The translations under genes were made by a program, and so were the position numbers. The notes beneath the pieces were generated by a model. That model was not told the DNA's origin. It was given only the letters and a program-made list of their open reading frames with translations, and did no database searches. Below, one piece after another: positions 30,648 through 40,905 of a stretch of 64,000 nt of DNA (positions are counted from its first letter, which is position 1; every line of letters begins with the position of its first letter). Origin of the DNA: a cyanobacterium endosymbiont of Rhopalodia gibberula (lineage in GTDB: Bacteria; Cyanobacteriota; Cyanobacteriia; Cyanobacteriales; Microcystaceae); the NCBI RefSeq assembly GCF_003574135.1, contig NZ_AP018341.1, positions 1,426,001 through 1,490,000 of the forward strand, written 5' to 3'.

Positions 30648-30875
30648 ATGCGGATACTTAAAATAAGAGTCTACGTTCTTAGCCCCAATTAGATACGAAC
30701 TCAACACGAATTACAGAATACCTACTTTACTAAGTTAGTTCCCCACTATAAGTTTAATTTTAGGAACAATAGTTCATCTATAATGAGGACAGGTAGTAGA
30801 ATCGTCATAGTAAAACTACTCACTGATAAACAAAGGGCTGATAACAAGTCAACTGTGATGGTTAATAGTTATTAA
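30648..30875 (+). pseudogene. apcC: apcC pseudogene (phycobilisome core linker Lc7.8)
   Basis: Seventy-five codons from ATG 30648 to TAA 30873-30875 with one internal TAG at 30690-30692. The read-through MRILKIRVYVLSPN, IRTQHELQNTYFTKLVPHY, and TGSRIVIVKLLTDKQ parallels ApcC (MRMFKVTACVPSQTRIRTQR, ELQNTYFTKLVPY, GGKIVKVELATGKQG). It lies 94 bases after the apcB relic, the normal apcABC order. ApcC caps phycobilisome core cylinders. apcA is not detectable upstream, where the PHP gene now lies. Confidence 0.9.
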
Positions 30876-32246
30876 TTAAAAGCTATTTATTAATGTAACG
30901 TTAGCAAGTTGAGATTAAAGATTCGAATTGACTGATCCTCGTTTATTTGATTTAAACAAGTGAAAAATTTGGTTTATATGTAGGACAAGAGTAGTTCATT
31001 AATTAAGAACTCAACTTAGTTGACTATTATAAATAATTAATAAAAGCGATTAATAGTTGATTTGAGTTAGAAAATGGTGAATATGACGTAATATATAATT
31101 GAGCGTCAGAATTAAGTTAACTTTTATCGTAAAAAGTAGTACAATTAATTTATTGATATATCTTTATTTTACTTAAAAAAATCGTTGTTAAACCATTGAT
31201 AGTTAGAGACATAAATCTCTATAGTACAGAGTATTTAGTCAATTTTATTTGATAGATTAAAACTAGGTTTTTAAAATTTTTAGAAAAATTTATAATAAAA
31301 AAAATGGTAGTTACTCTTCTAAGTAAGACTACTATGAAAATAGACTAAAAAATAAGTTTGCTATTCTCTGAGCAAATTTAAATTCTAGTAAATCTAGGTC
31401 TAAGTGTGATTAGTTTCTCCTAAGAGAAAAGTAAATAATAAAATTATAATAATTAAATATTGAAACTATATAATAGTATTGGAATTCTTATTGTTTAATA
31501 ACAGACATAAGTAGTTATTTTAATAATAAAAAACAAAAAAGTTAAAATAAATTAACAATCAATTTAATTCAAAAAATTAATTAATGTAATCTTAGTCGTT
31601 TCTTTGCCGTCTAGCAGAAGAGAAATTTTTAAATAAAACAGAAATCAATATTACTACAAAAAAATTTAATATTAAAAATCAAATAATTAAATATTTTTTT
31701 AATCCTATAAAACCGAAAGTTTATATATATAAAAATATCAATTTTTGTGTGAAAAATACGAGAGAATAGATGAAGCAAGCTACAGTGTATAAAAAACAAA
31801 AATATCAGACAAGTATAGTATTTTAAAGTTTAAAAACAAGAGCTAATTATGTACAATTTTTTTTCTTTTTCATGCCAACCAACATGATTGCCTAGCAAGA
31901 TTTTATAGAGCCGTAAATTTTAATACAATTAAAGAATGTATCGACGTATAATAATGAACAAAAACTGTTGTTAATAAAAAACGCATTACAGCATAATAAA
32001 AGTCTTGTTTACAATCGACAATAATAGCTTAAATAAAGAATTTTACTTAAGTTTTTTAAAACAACAAGTTTTTTATAAAGAGCATTTACTTTTGTTGTTT
32101 TTTTTAGAAAAAAATTATTGTTAACAACAATTTAGAAAAAAGTTATAGTTTCTATCCTGATCTCTCAATCCCTTACCACCCTCTCCAATTTTCCCAATAG
32201 ATGACAAGATGAGTTATTTTATGGAGAGTTGGTTGTGAGGTAATCC
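30876..32246. other. Decayed intergenic DNA after apcBC relics
   Basis: Extremely AT-rich, no frame and no recognised relic. A small ATTGTTAACAACAAT palindrome is at about 32,118-32,132. The last 100 bases lead into the glycosyltransferase gene. Confidence 0.55.
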
Positions 32247-34031
32247 GTGTTAAAAATGCAATCGTCTCAACGTTGGGTTGATCAGTTACCGAGATCAGCG
32301 AACTGGTTGTTATTGGGGTTATGGGTGGTTATTGGTTCCATTCTTAGGTTTACCAAATTAACTGCTAAGCCTCCTTGGACAGATGAATTTGCTACGATGG
32401 TGTTTAGTTTGGGAAATGATTTCACCTCAGTGCCCCTTAATCAAGTAATTTCCATTGATGCTTTGTTACAACCCCTAAAATTTAATCCTGATGCAAATAT
32501 TGGAAATGTTGTTTCATTACTCTTACAAGAAGATAACCATCCTCCTCTGTATTTTGTATTGGTACATTTGTGGGTAAAATTATTTCCCTCACTGGGAGAA
32601 TACACAGATGTTTGGGTGATGCGATCACTTTCTGCTTTATTGGGGATTTTATCGATTCCAGCAATTTATTTCTTAGGAAAAATTGCTTTTCGTTCTCAAC
32701 GAGTTGGACAGATTAGTGCGGCCTTAATGTCCGTTTCTCCCTATGGCATTTTCCTCGCACAAGAAGCTCGTCACTATACGTTAGCAATTCTTTTTGTGAT
32801 TTTTTCTTTGATTTGTTTTACATTTTCAATTAATAGTTTTTTTGAGAAAAAAATATTGCCTTTATGGTTAGTTTTTGTCTGGATAGTTATTAATGGGATT
32901 GGTTTATCAGTTCATTATTTTTTTGGAATAACTTTATTGGCGGAAGGAATGACGGTAATATTTTTGATTTATCGTCATTATCAGCAAAAAAAAGACGACC
33001 TGTCTTTTATGTCACGAAATTTAATCCGTATTATGTTGGTTTTCATTGGAGCCATTTCGGCTGGATTAACTTGGATAGCTATTATTATTCCTAAAGGATA
33101 TGGTAATGGCATGATTACCTGGGTTCATCCAATTGAACATATTTTATATATGATTAGTCCTCCCTTCCAACTGTTAGCAGCTTGGGTTCCCATGATATCT
33201 TTGCTGCCCGTTGAATCTTCTTCCCTAGCCATTGTTATTTTATCAAGTTTAATCTTGTTACTCTTTTTTATTTGGTTTATTCCTTATATGAAAAAAGGAA
33301 TCCAAGAAGGATTACAATACTCAGACTGTTACTTACCAATAAAGGGGTTAATAGGATTTATTTTTAGTGCAATCGCTCTTTTTTTAGTAATTACTTATGT
33401 TGTTGGATTGGACATTACCCGTGGTGCACGATACAGTTTTGTTTATTTTCCAGCTGTCATCGTTTTAGTTGCTGTGAGTCTTGCCATTTATTGGAATAAA
33501 TCTAATCTTGATAATTCAATAGTTAAAGGGAAATACCAAATATTATTTGATCCTACTTATTTGTTAACGATTATCTATAGTAAACTTAATGGCAACGGAA
33601 AATTTGCTGTTTATGCTGTTTGGTTTATGGGATTTGTAGGAGCGATTACAGTATTGGTTAATTTAGGATATCAAAAGTATTATCTTCCTGACCGCTTAAT
33701 TTCAGTCATTCAAAATACGGCTTCTAGTCCGGTTTTGATTGCTACAACTCATAGAAATCTAGTTCAAACAGGGGAAACTATGGGAATTGCTCTAGAATTA
33801 CAACGACGTTCAGAACTGCAAGATACTTTATTTTTGTTGGTCCATCAAGAACAATTGGAATCTTCTGAAGCAACAGAAAATTTAAAACAAGTAGTCAGCA
33901 AAATTCCCTACCCTATTGAAGTTTGGACAGTAAATTTTCAGGCTCCTATTGACTTAAAACAATGTGTTGTTGATAAAAAAAAGTTTCCTCAAGTTAATGG
34001 TTATAGTTATCAACGATATACTTGTCAATGA
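32247..34031 (+). CDS. Family-39-like polytopic glycosyltransferase
   Basis: This 594-residue integral membrane protein has about 10-12 hydrophobic helices and the PPWTDEFATM motif after helix 1, where GT39/ArnT-type enzymes carry the catalytic Asp-Glu on the outer face. HPPLYFVLVHLWVKLF and AQEARHYTLAILFVI are further family hallmarks (dwHPPly, EaR.Y). Such enzymes move a sugar from a polyprenyl-phosphate donor to lipid, protein or glycan outside the membrane. The C-terminal 120 residues are a soluble domain. GTG 32247 is preferred because GAGG lies 6 bases upstream; ATG 32256 is the alternative. The acceptor is unknown. Confidence 0.78.
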   Translation: MLKMQSSQRWVDQLPRSANWLLLGLWVVIGSILRFTKLTAKPPWTDEFATMVFSLGNDFTSVPLNQVISIDALLQPLKFNPDANIGNVVSLLLQEDNHPPLYFVLVHLWVKLFPSLGEYTDVWVMRSLSALLGILSIPAIYFLGKIAFRSQRVGQISAALMSVSPYGIFLAQEARHYTLAILFVIFSLICFTFSINSFFEKKILPLWLVFVWIVINGIGLSVHYFFGITLLAEGMTVIFLIYRHYQQKKDDLSFMSRNLIRIMLVFIGAISAGLTWIAIIIPKGYGNGMITWVHPIEHILYMISPPFQLLAAWVPMISLLPVESSSLAIVILSSLILLLFFIWFIPYMKKGIQEGLQYSDCYLPIKGLIGFIFSAIALFLVITYVVGLDITRGARYSFVYFPAVIVLVAVSLAIYWNKSNLDNSIVKGKYQILFDPTYLLTIIYSKLNGNGKFAVYAVWFMGFVGAITVLVNLGYQKYYLPDRLISVIQNTASSPVLIATTHRNLVQTGETMGIALELQRRSELQDTLFLLVHQEQLESSEATENLKQVVSKIPYPIEVWTVNFQAPIDLKQCVVDKKKFPQVNGYSYQRYTCQ

Positions 34032-34065
34032 TTACTATTAAAAGTTATCCAAATTTATCTGGAAA

Positions 34066-34480
34066 ATAAATATGATGATTGTTATCAATTCTAATCCATT
34101 CCTGGCGTCGAGATACTCGAAGTAATTGGGTGAATAGTCAAACGGATTTAGCTAAATTTTGATGGGTTAAACGAACCCTCAAGCGGACTTCTTGTCCCCT
34201 GGGTTCTCCCATTTCTTACATAAGTAAATACTAAAAGTTTTTGCAATCTCTCTTCAACTTTTTTTATTTCTACAATGGTTAATAATGCTTCTATTTATCT
34301 GACACATGGTACTATTCTCTCTGATATCTTTTGAGCTAGTCGAAGCGACATTTCAATTTTAATCAAAGAATATCATCTCATGTAAACTTCCGGTTAAGCC
34401 TTAGCTTGATAGAATTCCATATAAATTAATCATAATTAAAAAAAGGTAGACGATTGAGCCCAGCCCAATCAAACATATTC
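34066..34480 (-). pseudogene. CRP/FNR-family transcription factor pseudogene
   Basis: Minus-strand pieces give LRLAQKISERIV, IVEIKKVEERLQKLLVF and, after a frameshift, MGEPRGQEVRLRVRLTHQNL AKS, then LLRVSRRQEWIRIDNNH. This follows the dimer helix and winged helix of cyanobacterial CRP/FNR regulators (VEERLQKLL..G...LRLTHQDLA......VTRLL...). The recognition-helix part is deleted and several stops occur upstream. Which regulator it was cannot be settled; it is not clearly NtcA. Confidence 0.62.
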
Positions 34481-35018
34481 CTCTTTACTAGAGGTTTGAC
34501 TCAATTGAACAATCTCCTTATATACTCGCTATATGTTTTCAAACACCCTTGCAATTTCCTCACCGTAAATAAACAAAACGTAGCCGATATCTTCTGTTTC
34601 CATGACTAGGGGATGGAAGTCGAAGAGATTAGGTAAGTAGGTAGTATAAGTTTGAAAGTCTTTCTACTCTAGAACAGCAATGATTCATTAATTAGTCTAC
34701 CCTATTTAGGTAAACTTTTGATTATTAAAAAGTTAACAACCTTAACAGAAAATAATACAGAAAGTTTCTAATCTTAGCGATTGTTATTTCATAAGGAACT
34801 GGACTAATTGGGTTTGGTTCAAACTAAACTTGGTACATACCAGTTTATCCATTGCTGTTCCTACTTTTTTTATTTTTATGAAACTTTTATTCTCTGTTTG
34901 GAAGTCATAAATAGTCGGATATAGATGAATAATCTATATATAAAAATTTTAAGAAAGCAGGATAACTATTAACTTATATAAAGAAAAATGCGAGGTTTTC
35001 TAAACATAAGAAGCCTAA

Positions 35019-35064
35019 ATTAATCTACACTAACTAATGTTTCCATTAGTTAGTGTAGATTAAT
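35019..35064. repeat. Perfect hairpin, 21-bp arms and 4-base loop
   Basis: Bases 35019-35039 (ATTAATCTACACTAACTAAT plus G) and 35044-35064 are exact reverse complements around loop TTTC. It lies between convergent genes about 1 kb from each. Confidence 0.9.
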
Positions 35065-35550
35065 ACCAATTTTGAACCTCGTTAAATAAGCTTTATATTT
35101 TTTTATTCAATTTTTAGTTAATAAACTTTCTCGACTTTCTGATCTTTAACAAAAAATCTCTACACTTTTAAACAATTTTATTGTGAGCATGATTTGATAG
35201 CTTTCATCACTAATTTTAAATTTCGTCTAATTTTAGAGAATAAATAGATAGAAAAAATATATAAACATCACTTTTATTATCTTTAATTTTATTTTTTTTA
35301 GCGTTATCAATATAAATATTTTTTTATTTTTTAAATATTATTTTTTTTAAAATTTTTATTTTTTAACTTTATCAGATTGTTATTAGATTAACTTAACAGG
35401 TAGATATTTACTAAAAGACTTACTTTAACTATCGTGGTTAATTCAAACATTATTTCGGTAAAAATAGGTTTTTATTCGATACTATTTCCTTTTTATATAT
35501 AGTTTTGTATTACAAATTAACAGGAAACATAAGTATAATATTTTTTGTTT

Positions 35551-35599
35551 TTTTAATGAAAACATAGAGCAATTTTAATTCTCTATGTTTTCATTAAAA
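35551..35599. repeat. Perfect hairpin, 19-bp arms
   Basis: TTTTAATGAAAACATAGAG (35551-35569) and CTCTATGTTTTCATTAAAA (35581-35599) are exact reverse complements around an 11-base loop. T-runs flank both sides. Confidence 0.88.
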
Positions 35600-36244
35600 T
35601 TTTTGGTAATTTTTAGAAACTACTGTAGTATTCTCTCAGGAGTTTTACTCTTATATTTTTTAAACACCTTTGCTAGTTGTTGGCTATTATAAGTTCTTTT
35701 ATCTTCTTATGAAAGCTGTTCAATATATTCTGTATCTTATTTATTCCAAGTTCCTTTTCTTTCCCTACTTAGAAATTTTTATATTTTTTCCTATTTTTTT
35801 ATATAAAAAGTATAATATTTTTACTGAGGTACTCTTTTTATAAGTAATTTTTGAATTTTAAATTAAATTAAATTTATTTAATTTTCAAAATTCCATAATC
35901 CTGCTTTTTAAGCAAAAAAACATTTAGTAAGTTCTCTTGTGTATCACTCTTTATTGAACATTTATTTAAGATCGCCTACTTAGAGATATCAATGCAGTAA
36001 AGAATATAAATAAAGACCATATTTTATACTCTGAGATGGGGTAGATCCCCTACTTTCAAAATTAAGATTTGATAGTGGAGGACTTAAAAAGTCTACTATT
36101 GTTGGGTCTTGCCAGTAGAAAGCATCTATTTCAGTATCAGCAAATACTATGTAGTTCACAAAAAAATATTGAGAGTAATCAATCAAGGTAAGAAGTCGTC
36201 TACCCTCTATTCTTCAACTCACTTGTTTAGGTAGTTAGGACACA

Positions 36245-36850
36245 TTATAAGTAAGCACGCCAAACTCCTATCAAAACACCCTGAATTTCCACCTCAGAAG
36301 TCTTAAGTTCCATCGGTTTGTACTGGGAATTAGATGATTTAAGTAATACTTTTTCACCATTTTGATAAAATCGTTTTAAAGTTGTTCCATGACCTTGAAC
36401 AATAGCAGCTACAATTTCTCCATCTTTGGGATGTTCATCTCTAGATAAGGACCGCATGATGGCTAAATCGCCTTCAGTGATTAAATCTTCAATCATGCTG
36501 TCTCCTACAATCTGTAACCCATAGTAATTTTTTTGTTCAGTGATTTCAGATAAATCTAATTTAGTTTGATCATCCACACAAAGTTCAACTAGTGTGTCGG
36601 CTGTGATCGCCCCTAAAATACGAATCCCCTTAGGTTTAGGACGTAAAATTCGAATGGTACGGGCTTTGCCTTCTATCCAGTCGATATAACCTTTATTTCG
36701 TAGTCTTTCTAGACGACTCTGAACAGGAGCTGGTGATCGCAGGTGCATAGCATGCATCATCTGACGAATAGAAGGGGCATGCTGGGTTTTGTCAATATAC
36801 TCAACTAACCAGTCAAATAGTTCTTGTTGGGCAGGGGTTAAAGATTCCAT
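36245..36850 (-). CDS. lexA: LexA-family repressor with altered cleavage site
   Basis: This 201-residue protein has the LexA winged HTH (about 1-65, APSIRQMMHAMHLRSPAPVQ) and the S24 peptidase-like domain (75-200). Ser118 (IVGDSMIEDL) and Lys159 (GTTLKRF) form the usual dyad. The scissile Ala-Gly of cleavable LexA is A84-D85 here (RILGAITADTLVEL), so RecA-stimulated self-cleavage may be lost. Several cyanobacterial LexA proteins are known to control carbon or redox genes rather than an SOS response. The start is ATG 36850 (MESLTPAQQELFDWL). It has no co-directional neighbour close upstream. Confidence 0.93.
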   Translation of the reverse strand: MESLTPAQQELFDWLVEYIDKTQHAPSIRQMMHAMHLRSPAPVQSRLERLRNKGYIDWIEGKARTIRILRPKPKGIRILGAITADTLVELCVDDQTKLDLSEITEQKNYYGLQIVGDSMIEDLITEGDLAIMRSLSRDEHPKDGEIVAAIVQGHGTTLKRFYQNGEKVLLKSSNSQYKPMELKTSEVEIQGVLIGVWRAYL

Positions 36851-37107
36851 AAGTTTTAACGAGAACGGAAATAATTATAAATTCAAGGTAAGATTTTTAC
36901 CTATTTTTTCGACGAACATAGGTACTATGATAAACCTATTTGATCCTTTGTTTAGTTTTCAGGATTTTCTCCTAATACCGACTATGGGCAAGTCAAAATT
37001 TTTAGCATCGGTCGCAATGTTCTAGTTGACAGGGAACCAAGTAAAAGACTGGAATCATGAAGTATTGGAATTTTTGATATATGCCGAAGAAATATGTCAA
37101 CAATGAA

Positions 37108-37549
37108 AGTTTTTCAATAAAATGGGGGAAACAATAATATCACCTCGATTGACAGCTGAACCTGTCTTAACAAATCCTAATTTAAGGTAAATTGGCAAAT
37201 CATAGTCAGTTGAATTAGCAGTAATTCTTTCTAAGACGTGACTTTTAGCATAATTAAACAATATTTCCCCAATTTTTTGCCCTCGATAGTCTTTTTTATA
37301 AAAAAAAGTAAAATATGGTTGCTTCGATTTATCTCAAGAATTCTGATTAATTCAGTGTTCATTTTATATAACCATATTTTTAGACCCGGAGGTCAGTCTT
37401 TTTCTTAAGGAACTACAGGCAATAAATTCAAGAAAATTATTATATCCTTGAGCTGTCATTTCAGTTAACTTCTCTTCAAAAAATATTTGTTTGATTAATA
37501 GATGAATATTTAAGAGATCGGTCTGAATAGCTAAGTCAATTGATGACAT
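37108..37549 (-). pseudogene. GNAT N-acetyltransferase pseudogene
   Basis: On the minus strand, IDLAIQTDLLNIHLLIKQIF begins the protein. It continues in another frame with ELIRILEINRSNHILLFFIK. After a third shift come KKDYRGQKIGEILFNYAKSH, VLERITANSTDYDLPIYLKL and GFVKTGSAVNRGDIIVSPIL. The R-G-Q-K-I-G string is the acetyl-CoA loop of GNAT enzymes and the YLKLGF string is motif B. Two frameshifts, one in an A/T run, break it. It starts 3 bases after the stop of the GTPase gene, so it was the second gene of that operon. Confidence 0.8.
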
Positions 37550-37552
37550 AAA

Positions 37553-39142
37553 TCACCAGTCATCCTCATCCAGAGGAGCTTCTTGTTTTATAGATACTAG
37601 AGTAACTTCCTCCTCGTCTTCTTCCCAAGTTGCTGTTAACGGTTCTACTACCTTAGTAATAGCGTCAGTAACGAATCTTTTAACAAATTCATCCTTACGA
37701 CTCAGTTCAAATTGACGTTGTACAACTTCAGTAATTCCTCCATCACCCCAGTCTTGATCGTGACGGAAATATTCAACAAAACTTTTTCCAGCAATACGGG
37801 TTAAATAAGCAGCTGTTACTCCCTGAATCGCTTTACCAACTAAATAAGTAGTTATATTTAATTGTAGGGCTTTACTTAACAAATCTAAAGCTCCTTTAAC
37901 TATCCCTAAACTTATTAAAGTTTTTCCTAAAGATAGGGCTAGTTCCTTACCACGATCACTATTTAATTCGCAGCCATAGATTCGACCAATTTCAATTACC
38001 ATTTGGGCATTAACTGCCGCCATTGCTAACATATCCACCACTGGTAAAGGAGTAACAGAAATAACCCCGGCACCAATCCATCGATAACGATCTATGATTT
38101 TATCTGCCTGTTGTCGTCTTTGACGATCAATCATTTTTCTGGCTTCTTCCCCCAGACGTTGAGACTGTAACAAAATATTATCAGCAATTAAATCTTCTCC
38201 TTCTGCCCTTAAAACCACAGCAAGACGCTTAATTAGGGGAATAATTTCTGGTTCTGGCTTAACAATTTCCTTGGTTTCTAATAAAAATGATTGGGGTTTA
38301 GCGGCTACTGCAATAATATCTAAAGGGGAAATTAATTCTTTAACTCTTTGTTGTAATTGCTTCATTAGTAACGTTAGTTCTTCTTTGGGATAAAGATCAA
38401 TTTTATTCAAAATTAATAATGATCGTTTACCAATATTTACTAAAGTTTGTAGGGGATTATATTCCGATTGACGTAAATCGTTATCTACCACAAATAATAA
38501 TAAATCTGCTTCTGTCGCTAATTTTCGTGCCAACTGTTCCCGTTCAGTTCCTTCTACTCCTACTTCCAAAATTCCTGGGGTATCTGTGATTAAGATGTCT
38601 CTCGGAACTCCTGGCAGTTTAAGGGAATAGGTCTCCCCCATTTTAGTAGTTCCGAGAGTAGCTTCTACATTGCCCACCATTTCCCCAATTAAGGCATTAA
38701 CTAAAGAGGTTTTTCCCGCCGATCCTGTACCGAAAACCACAACCTGTAAATCGCCTTTAGTCAAATTAGTTTCAATTTGACGAGAACGACTCAGTAGAGC
38801 TTTTTTAGTGACTTTATCTTGGATTTGTTGCACTTGACGGCGTACTGCTTTAAGGGTTTCGTGTGCTGCTTCAGTTTTTTGTTCAGGAAGTTTAGGACGA
38901 GGCCGTTCTTGACGACGAGTAGAAAATAACTTACCAGAGACAGCTAAGTTGAAATAATAAATAAAAGCGTAGATTAACAAGCCTAAAAGACCGATAACCA
39001 GGAAAATTAATAAATTACCTAATAAAGGCGCTGTAAAAGAGACTTGAATATAAAGACGATAAATCGAATTGATTAACCATATAATCAATCCGAGAATTAT
39101 ACTCAAACCAATGATCAGGAATAACAGACGGGGCAGAGGCAT
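37553..39142 (-). CDS. Membrane-anchored GTPase with DUF697 domain
   Basis: This 529-residue protein has two N-terminal membrane helices (about 5-30 and 43-66), an Era/YihA-like G domain and a C-terminal DUF697 region. G1 is GTGSAGKTS (138-146), G3 is DTPGILEVG, and G4 is NKIDLYP. The C-terminal part includes VISVTPLPVVDMLAMAAVNA, IGRIYGCELNSDRGKELALS and a final acidic tail. Related proteins (YcjF-like fusions) are widespread in cyanobacteria and of unknown role, probably in envelope or stress functions. ATG 39142 gives a complete first helix. The dead GNAT gene follows within 3 bases. Confidence 0.85.
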   Translation of the reverse strand: MPLPRLLFLIIGLSIILGLIIWLINSIYRLYIQVSFTAPLLGNLLIFLVIGLLGLLIYAFIYYFNLAVSGKLFSTRRQERPRPKLPEQKTEAAHETLKAVRRQVQQIQDKVTKKALLSRSRQIETNLTKGDLQVVVFGTGSAGKTSLVNALIGEMVGNVEATLGTTKMGETYSLKLPGVPRDILITDTPGILEVGVEGTEREQLARKLATEADLLLFVVDNDLRQSEYNPLQTLVNIGKRSLLILNKIDLYPKEELTLLMKQLQQRVKELISPLDIIAVAAKPQSFLLETKEIVKPEPEIIPLIKRLAVVLRAEGEDLIADNILLQSQRLGEEARKMIDRQRRQQADKIIDRYRWIGAGVISVTPLPVVDMLAMAAVNAQMVIEIGRIYGCELNSDRGKELALSLGKTLISLGIVKGALDLLSKALQLNITTYLVGKAIQGVTAAYLTRIAGKSFVEYFRHDQDWGDGGITEVVQRQFELSRKDEFVKRFVTDAITKVVEPLTATWEEDEEEVTLVSIKQEAPLDEDDW

Positions 39143-39691
39143 GGAGAGAGGGGGAGAAAGTGGGAGAGGGGAAAAGAGAAAGGGTCTGCTTTGACATGGC
39201 GTGCCTCTTGCCTTACTGTTACTGGTGGCTGCATTGTCTGAGGGCTTCTATATAGAAAAACAGAGATAATTGACAACATTCGAGGCTCAGCTATAACATA
39301 CAGACTAGATATGAAGATAAAAGTCGGTCCAATCCAAGCTAGAGAAACCCAAGAAGGATGATCTGTCGGCAAGAGAGGGAAAAGGTAAGCTCTCAAACCC
39401 GTTACGGCAGCAGGCGAAACAACAAAAGCGGTCATCCCGACTTAAATGTCCCTATCCGAGGGAATTTCAGATGGTTATTCTTTGCCAGTTTTGTCTTAGC
39501 TCAATACCAGGTAAAAGTAAATTAGTCATTAGCAATGAAAATTATGATGACAGTAATTTCAAGCGAAGACTTCTACAAAATACTAAAGCAGAAATTTTGC
39601 TACGATGACAAGTAAAGCAAGTGTAGACGTTGCAATAGCTTGGGGAGTTTAAATGGTTTTCCATTGATCAATAAAAAAATAATCAACATTA
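39143..39691. other. Intergenic DNA with a possible decayed small membrane protein
   Basis: A minus-strand frame from ATG 39435 reads VSPAAVTGLRAYLFPLLPTD and SLAWIGPTFIFISSLYVIAE, which looks like real two-helix membrane protein. After about residue 72 it runs into low-complexity purine/pyrimidine sequence (39140-39185) and into the GTPase gene in another frame. It may be a truncated gene. The rest shows nothing. Confidence 0.45.
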
Positions 39692-40195
39692 TTATGCCAA
39701 ATTAGGCGGCTTTTTCCGAGATTTTAAGGAAAGATTAGGTGTCATCTGTTGGAGTTGTTTTTGAATCATGTTTTCTATGTCTTCTCGTTGAATTTCAATC
39801 CCTTGTGTTTTATTATTTGGGTTATCCATAAGGATAATGCTATCGACTTGACGAACAGCAAACATTTGAAAGAAAAGGTGAGTTATAGGTACAGAAACAA
39901 TATTAATAGGGAAATTAACACTACTGGAATCCACTGTGTTTTGAAAATCGCGGGCATCTTGACGGTTAACAAACCCATAGACTACTTGCTTTGTTATTTG
40001 GGGCTGTTTGCGGTTATTGAGAGTTGTAATGATCCAATGACGATCACTCGCATGTAAAACAAAATAGTCCGTCTGTTTGTGTTGACTAGCAAAGAATTTA
40101 AGCACTGGATTGACAGCTCGTTCCATAATCTCTATAGACACGCCATATTTAGGAGCGTCATTTGCGAGAATTTCTAGTTGTTTTTCTATATTCAT
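39692..40195 (-). CDS. Conserved hypothetical protein
   Basis: This 167-residue soluble protein has no motif I can name. It begins with a helical segment (IEKQLEILANDAPKYGVSIE), then a mixed region (TDYFVLHASDRHWIITTLNN, VVYGFVNRQDARDFQNTVDS), a PINIVSVPITHLFFQMFAVR strand-helix unit, and a basic tail ending KSRKKPPNLA. The composition and intact frame in decayed surroundings suggest it is under selection. A weak similarity in layout to Tic22-like proteins crossed my mind but is not supported. Confidence 0.65.
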   Translation of the reverse strand: MNIEKQLEILANDAPKYGVSIEIMERAVNPVLKFFASQHKQTDYFVLHASDRHWIITTLNNRKQPQITKQVVYGFVNRQDARDFQNTVDSSSVNFPINIVSVPITHLFFQMFAVRQVDSIILMDNPNNKTQGIEIQREDIENMIQKQLQQMTPNLSLKSRKKPPNLA

Positions 40196-40862
40196 AAAAA
40201 TTACCTAGGTTTGAGTCAGAATTTACTCTTCAGTCTTTACTTTTTGTTTCTCTAGTATTTTCCGTGATTAAGAGAAAAAGATTAGGATAAAAAATATTTA
40301 TTGTGGATTTTTTTCCGATAATTTTTAACCTGGCACCGTGTTGGCAATTATCTTGAAAAGAAGATTAACAAGATTGAAATTTACAATTAATTTTTAAACC
40401 AAGGTTATTTTTTAGATATCTCAGACATTGGTTAAGCTATAAATTACCTTCATGATTTTAGTTATCTTTAATTTTGATAGTAACGTATCTTGGTGTGTAT
40501 CGATCACCTAAACAGGGTCAATTTTAATAGAGTAGAGAAATTCTGTAGTATTTTACAATAAAGTTTAAGTATTATGGATCAACAGATTTATAAAATTGTC
40601 CCTGTTTAGGGAATTGATTTCGTTTATAGATAGATCAAATAATAACGAAGATATTTCTGGGTTAACATTCTTCATCGAGAAAGAGACAAGAAGATCTAAA
40701 TATAGTATGACCAAGATCCGAATAACAAAAAAATAAAAAATATTCTGAGTTTATATCTGAGGTTAAAGAATTAGGAAGTGTAATTAACGATTCTTCCTAA
40801 GGTGTTTTTTCTGTTAATAAATTTTCATGAATCTTTAAAAGAGAGTAATCTAAATAAAGGAC

Positions 40863-40905
40863 ATATTTACAATAAAGTCTACAACTAAGACTTTATTGTA
40901 AATAT
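40863..40905. repeat. Perfect hairpin, 18-bp arms
   Basis: ATATTTACAATAAAGTCT (40863-40880) and AGACTTTATTGTAAATAT (40888-40905) are exact reverse complements around a 7-base loop. Confidence 0.88.

Larger units (their letters stand above)
34481..36244. other. Decayed convergent intergenic DNA with two perfect hairpins
   Basis: The first 160 bases continue the minus-strand relic (METEDIGYVLFIYGEEIARV). The rest has no gene. Hairpins lie at 35019-35064 and 35551-35599. A 65-codon minus-strand frame at 35989-36186 (YIVFADTEIDAFYWQDPTIV) looks more protein-like than its surroundings and sits 59 bases downstream of lexA, but I cannot assign it. Confidence 0.5.

Noticed and set aside
34066-34480. 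CRP/FNR relic as ntcA
   Set aside because: The readable parts (GEPRGQEVRLRVRLTHQNL) differ from the NtcA C-terminus ([20 protein letters not shown]), so only the broader family is claimed.
39115-39435. 106-codon minus-strand ORF overlapping the GTPase start
   Set aside because: The first 70 residues look membrane-like, but the C-terminal third is low-complexity read-through into another gene; kept only as a note on the gap.
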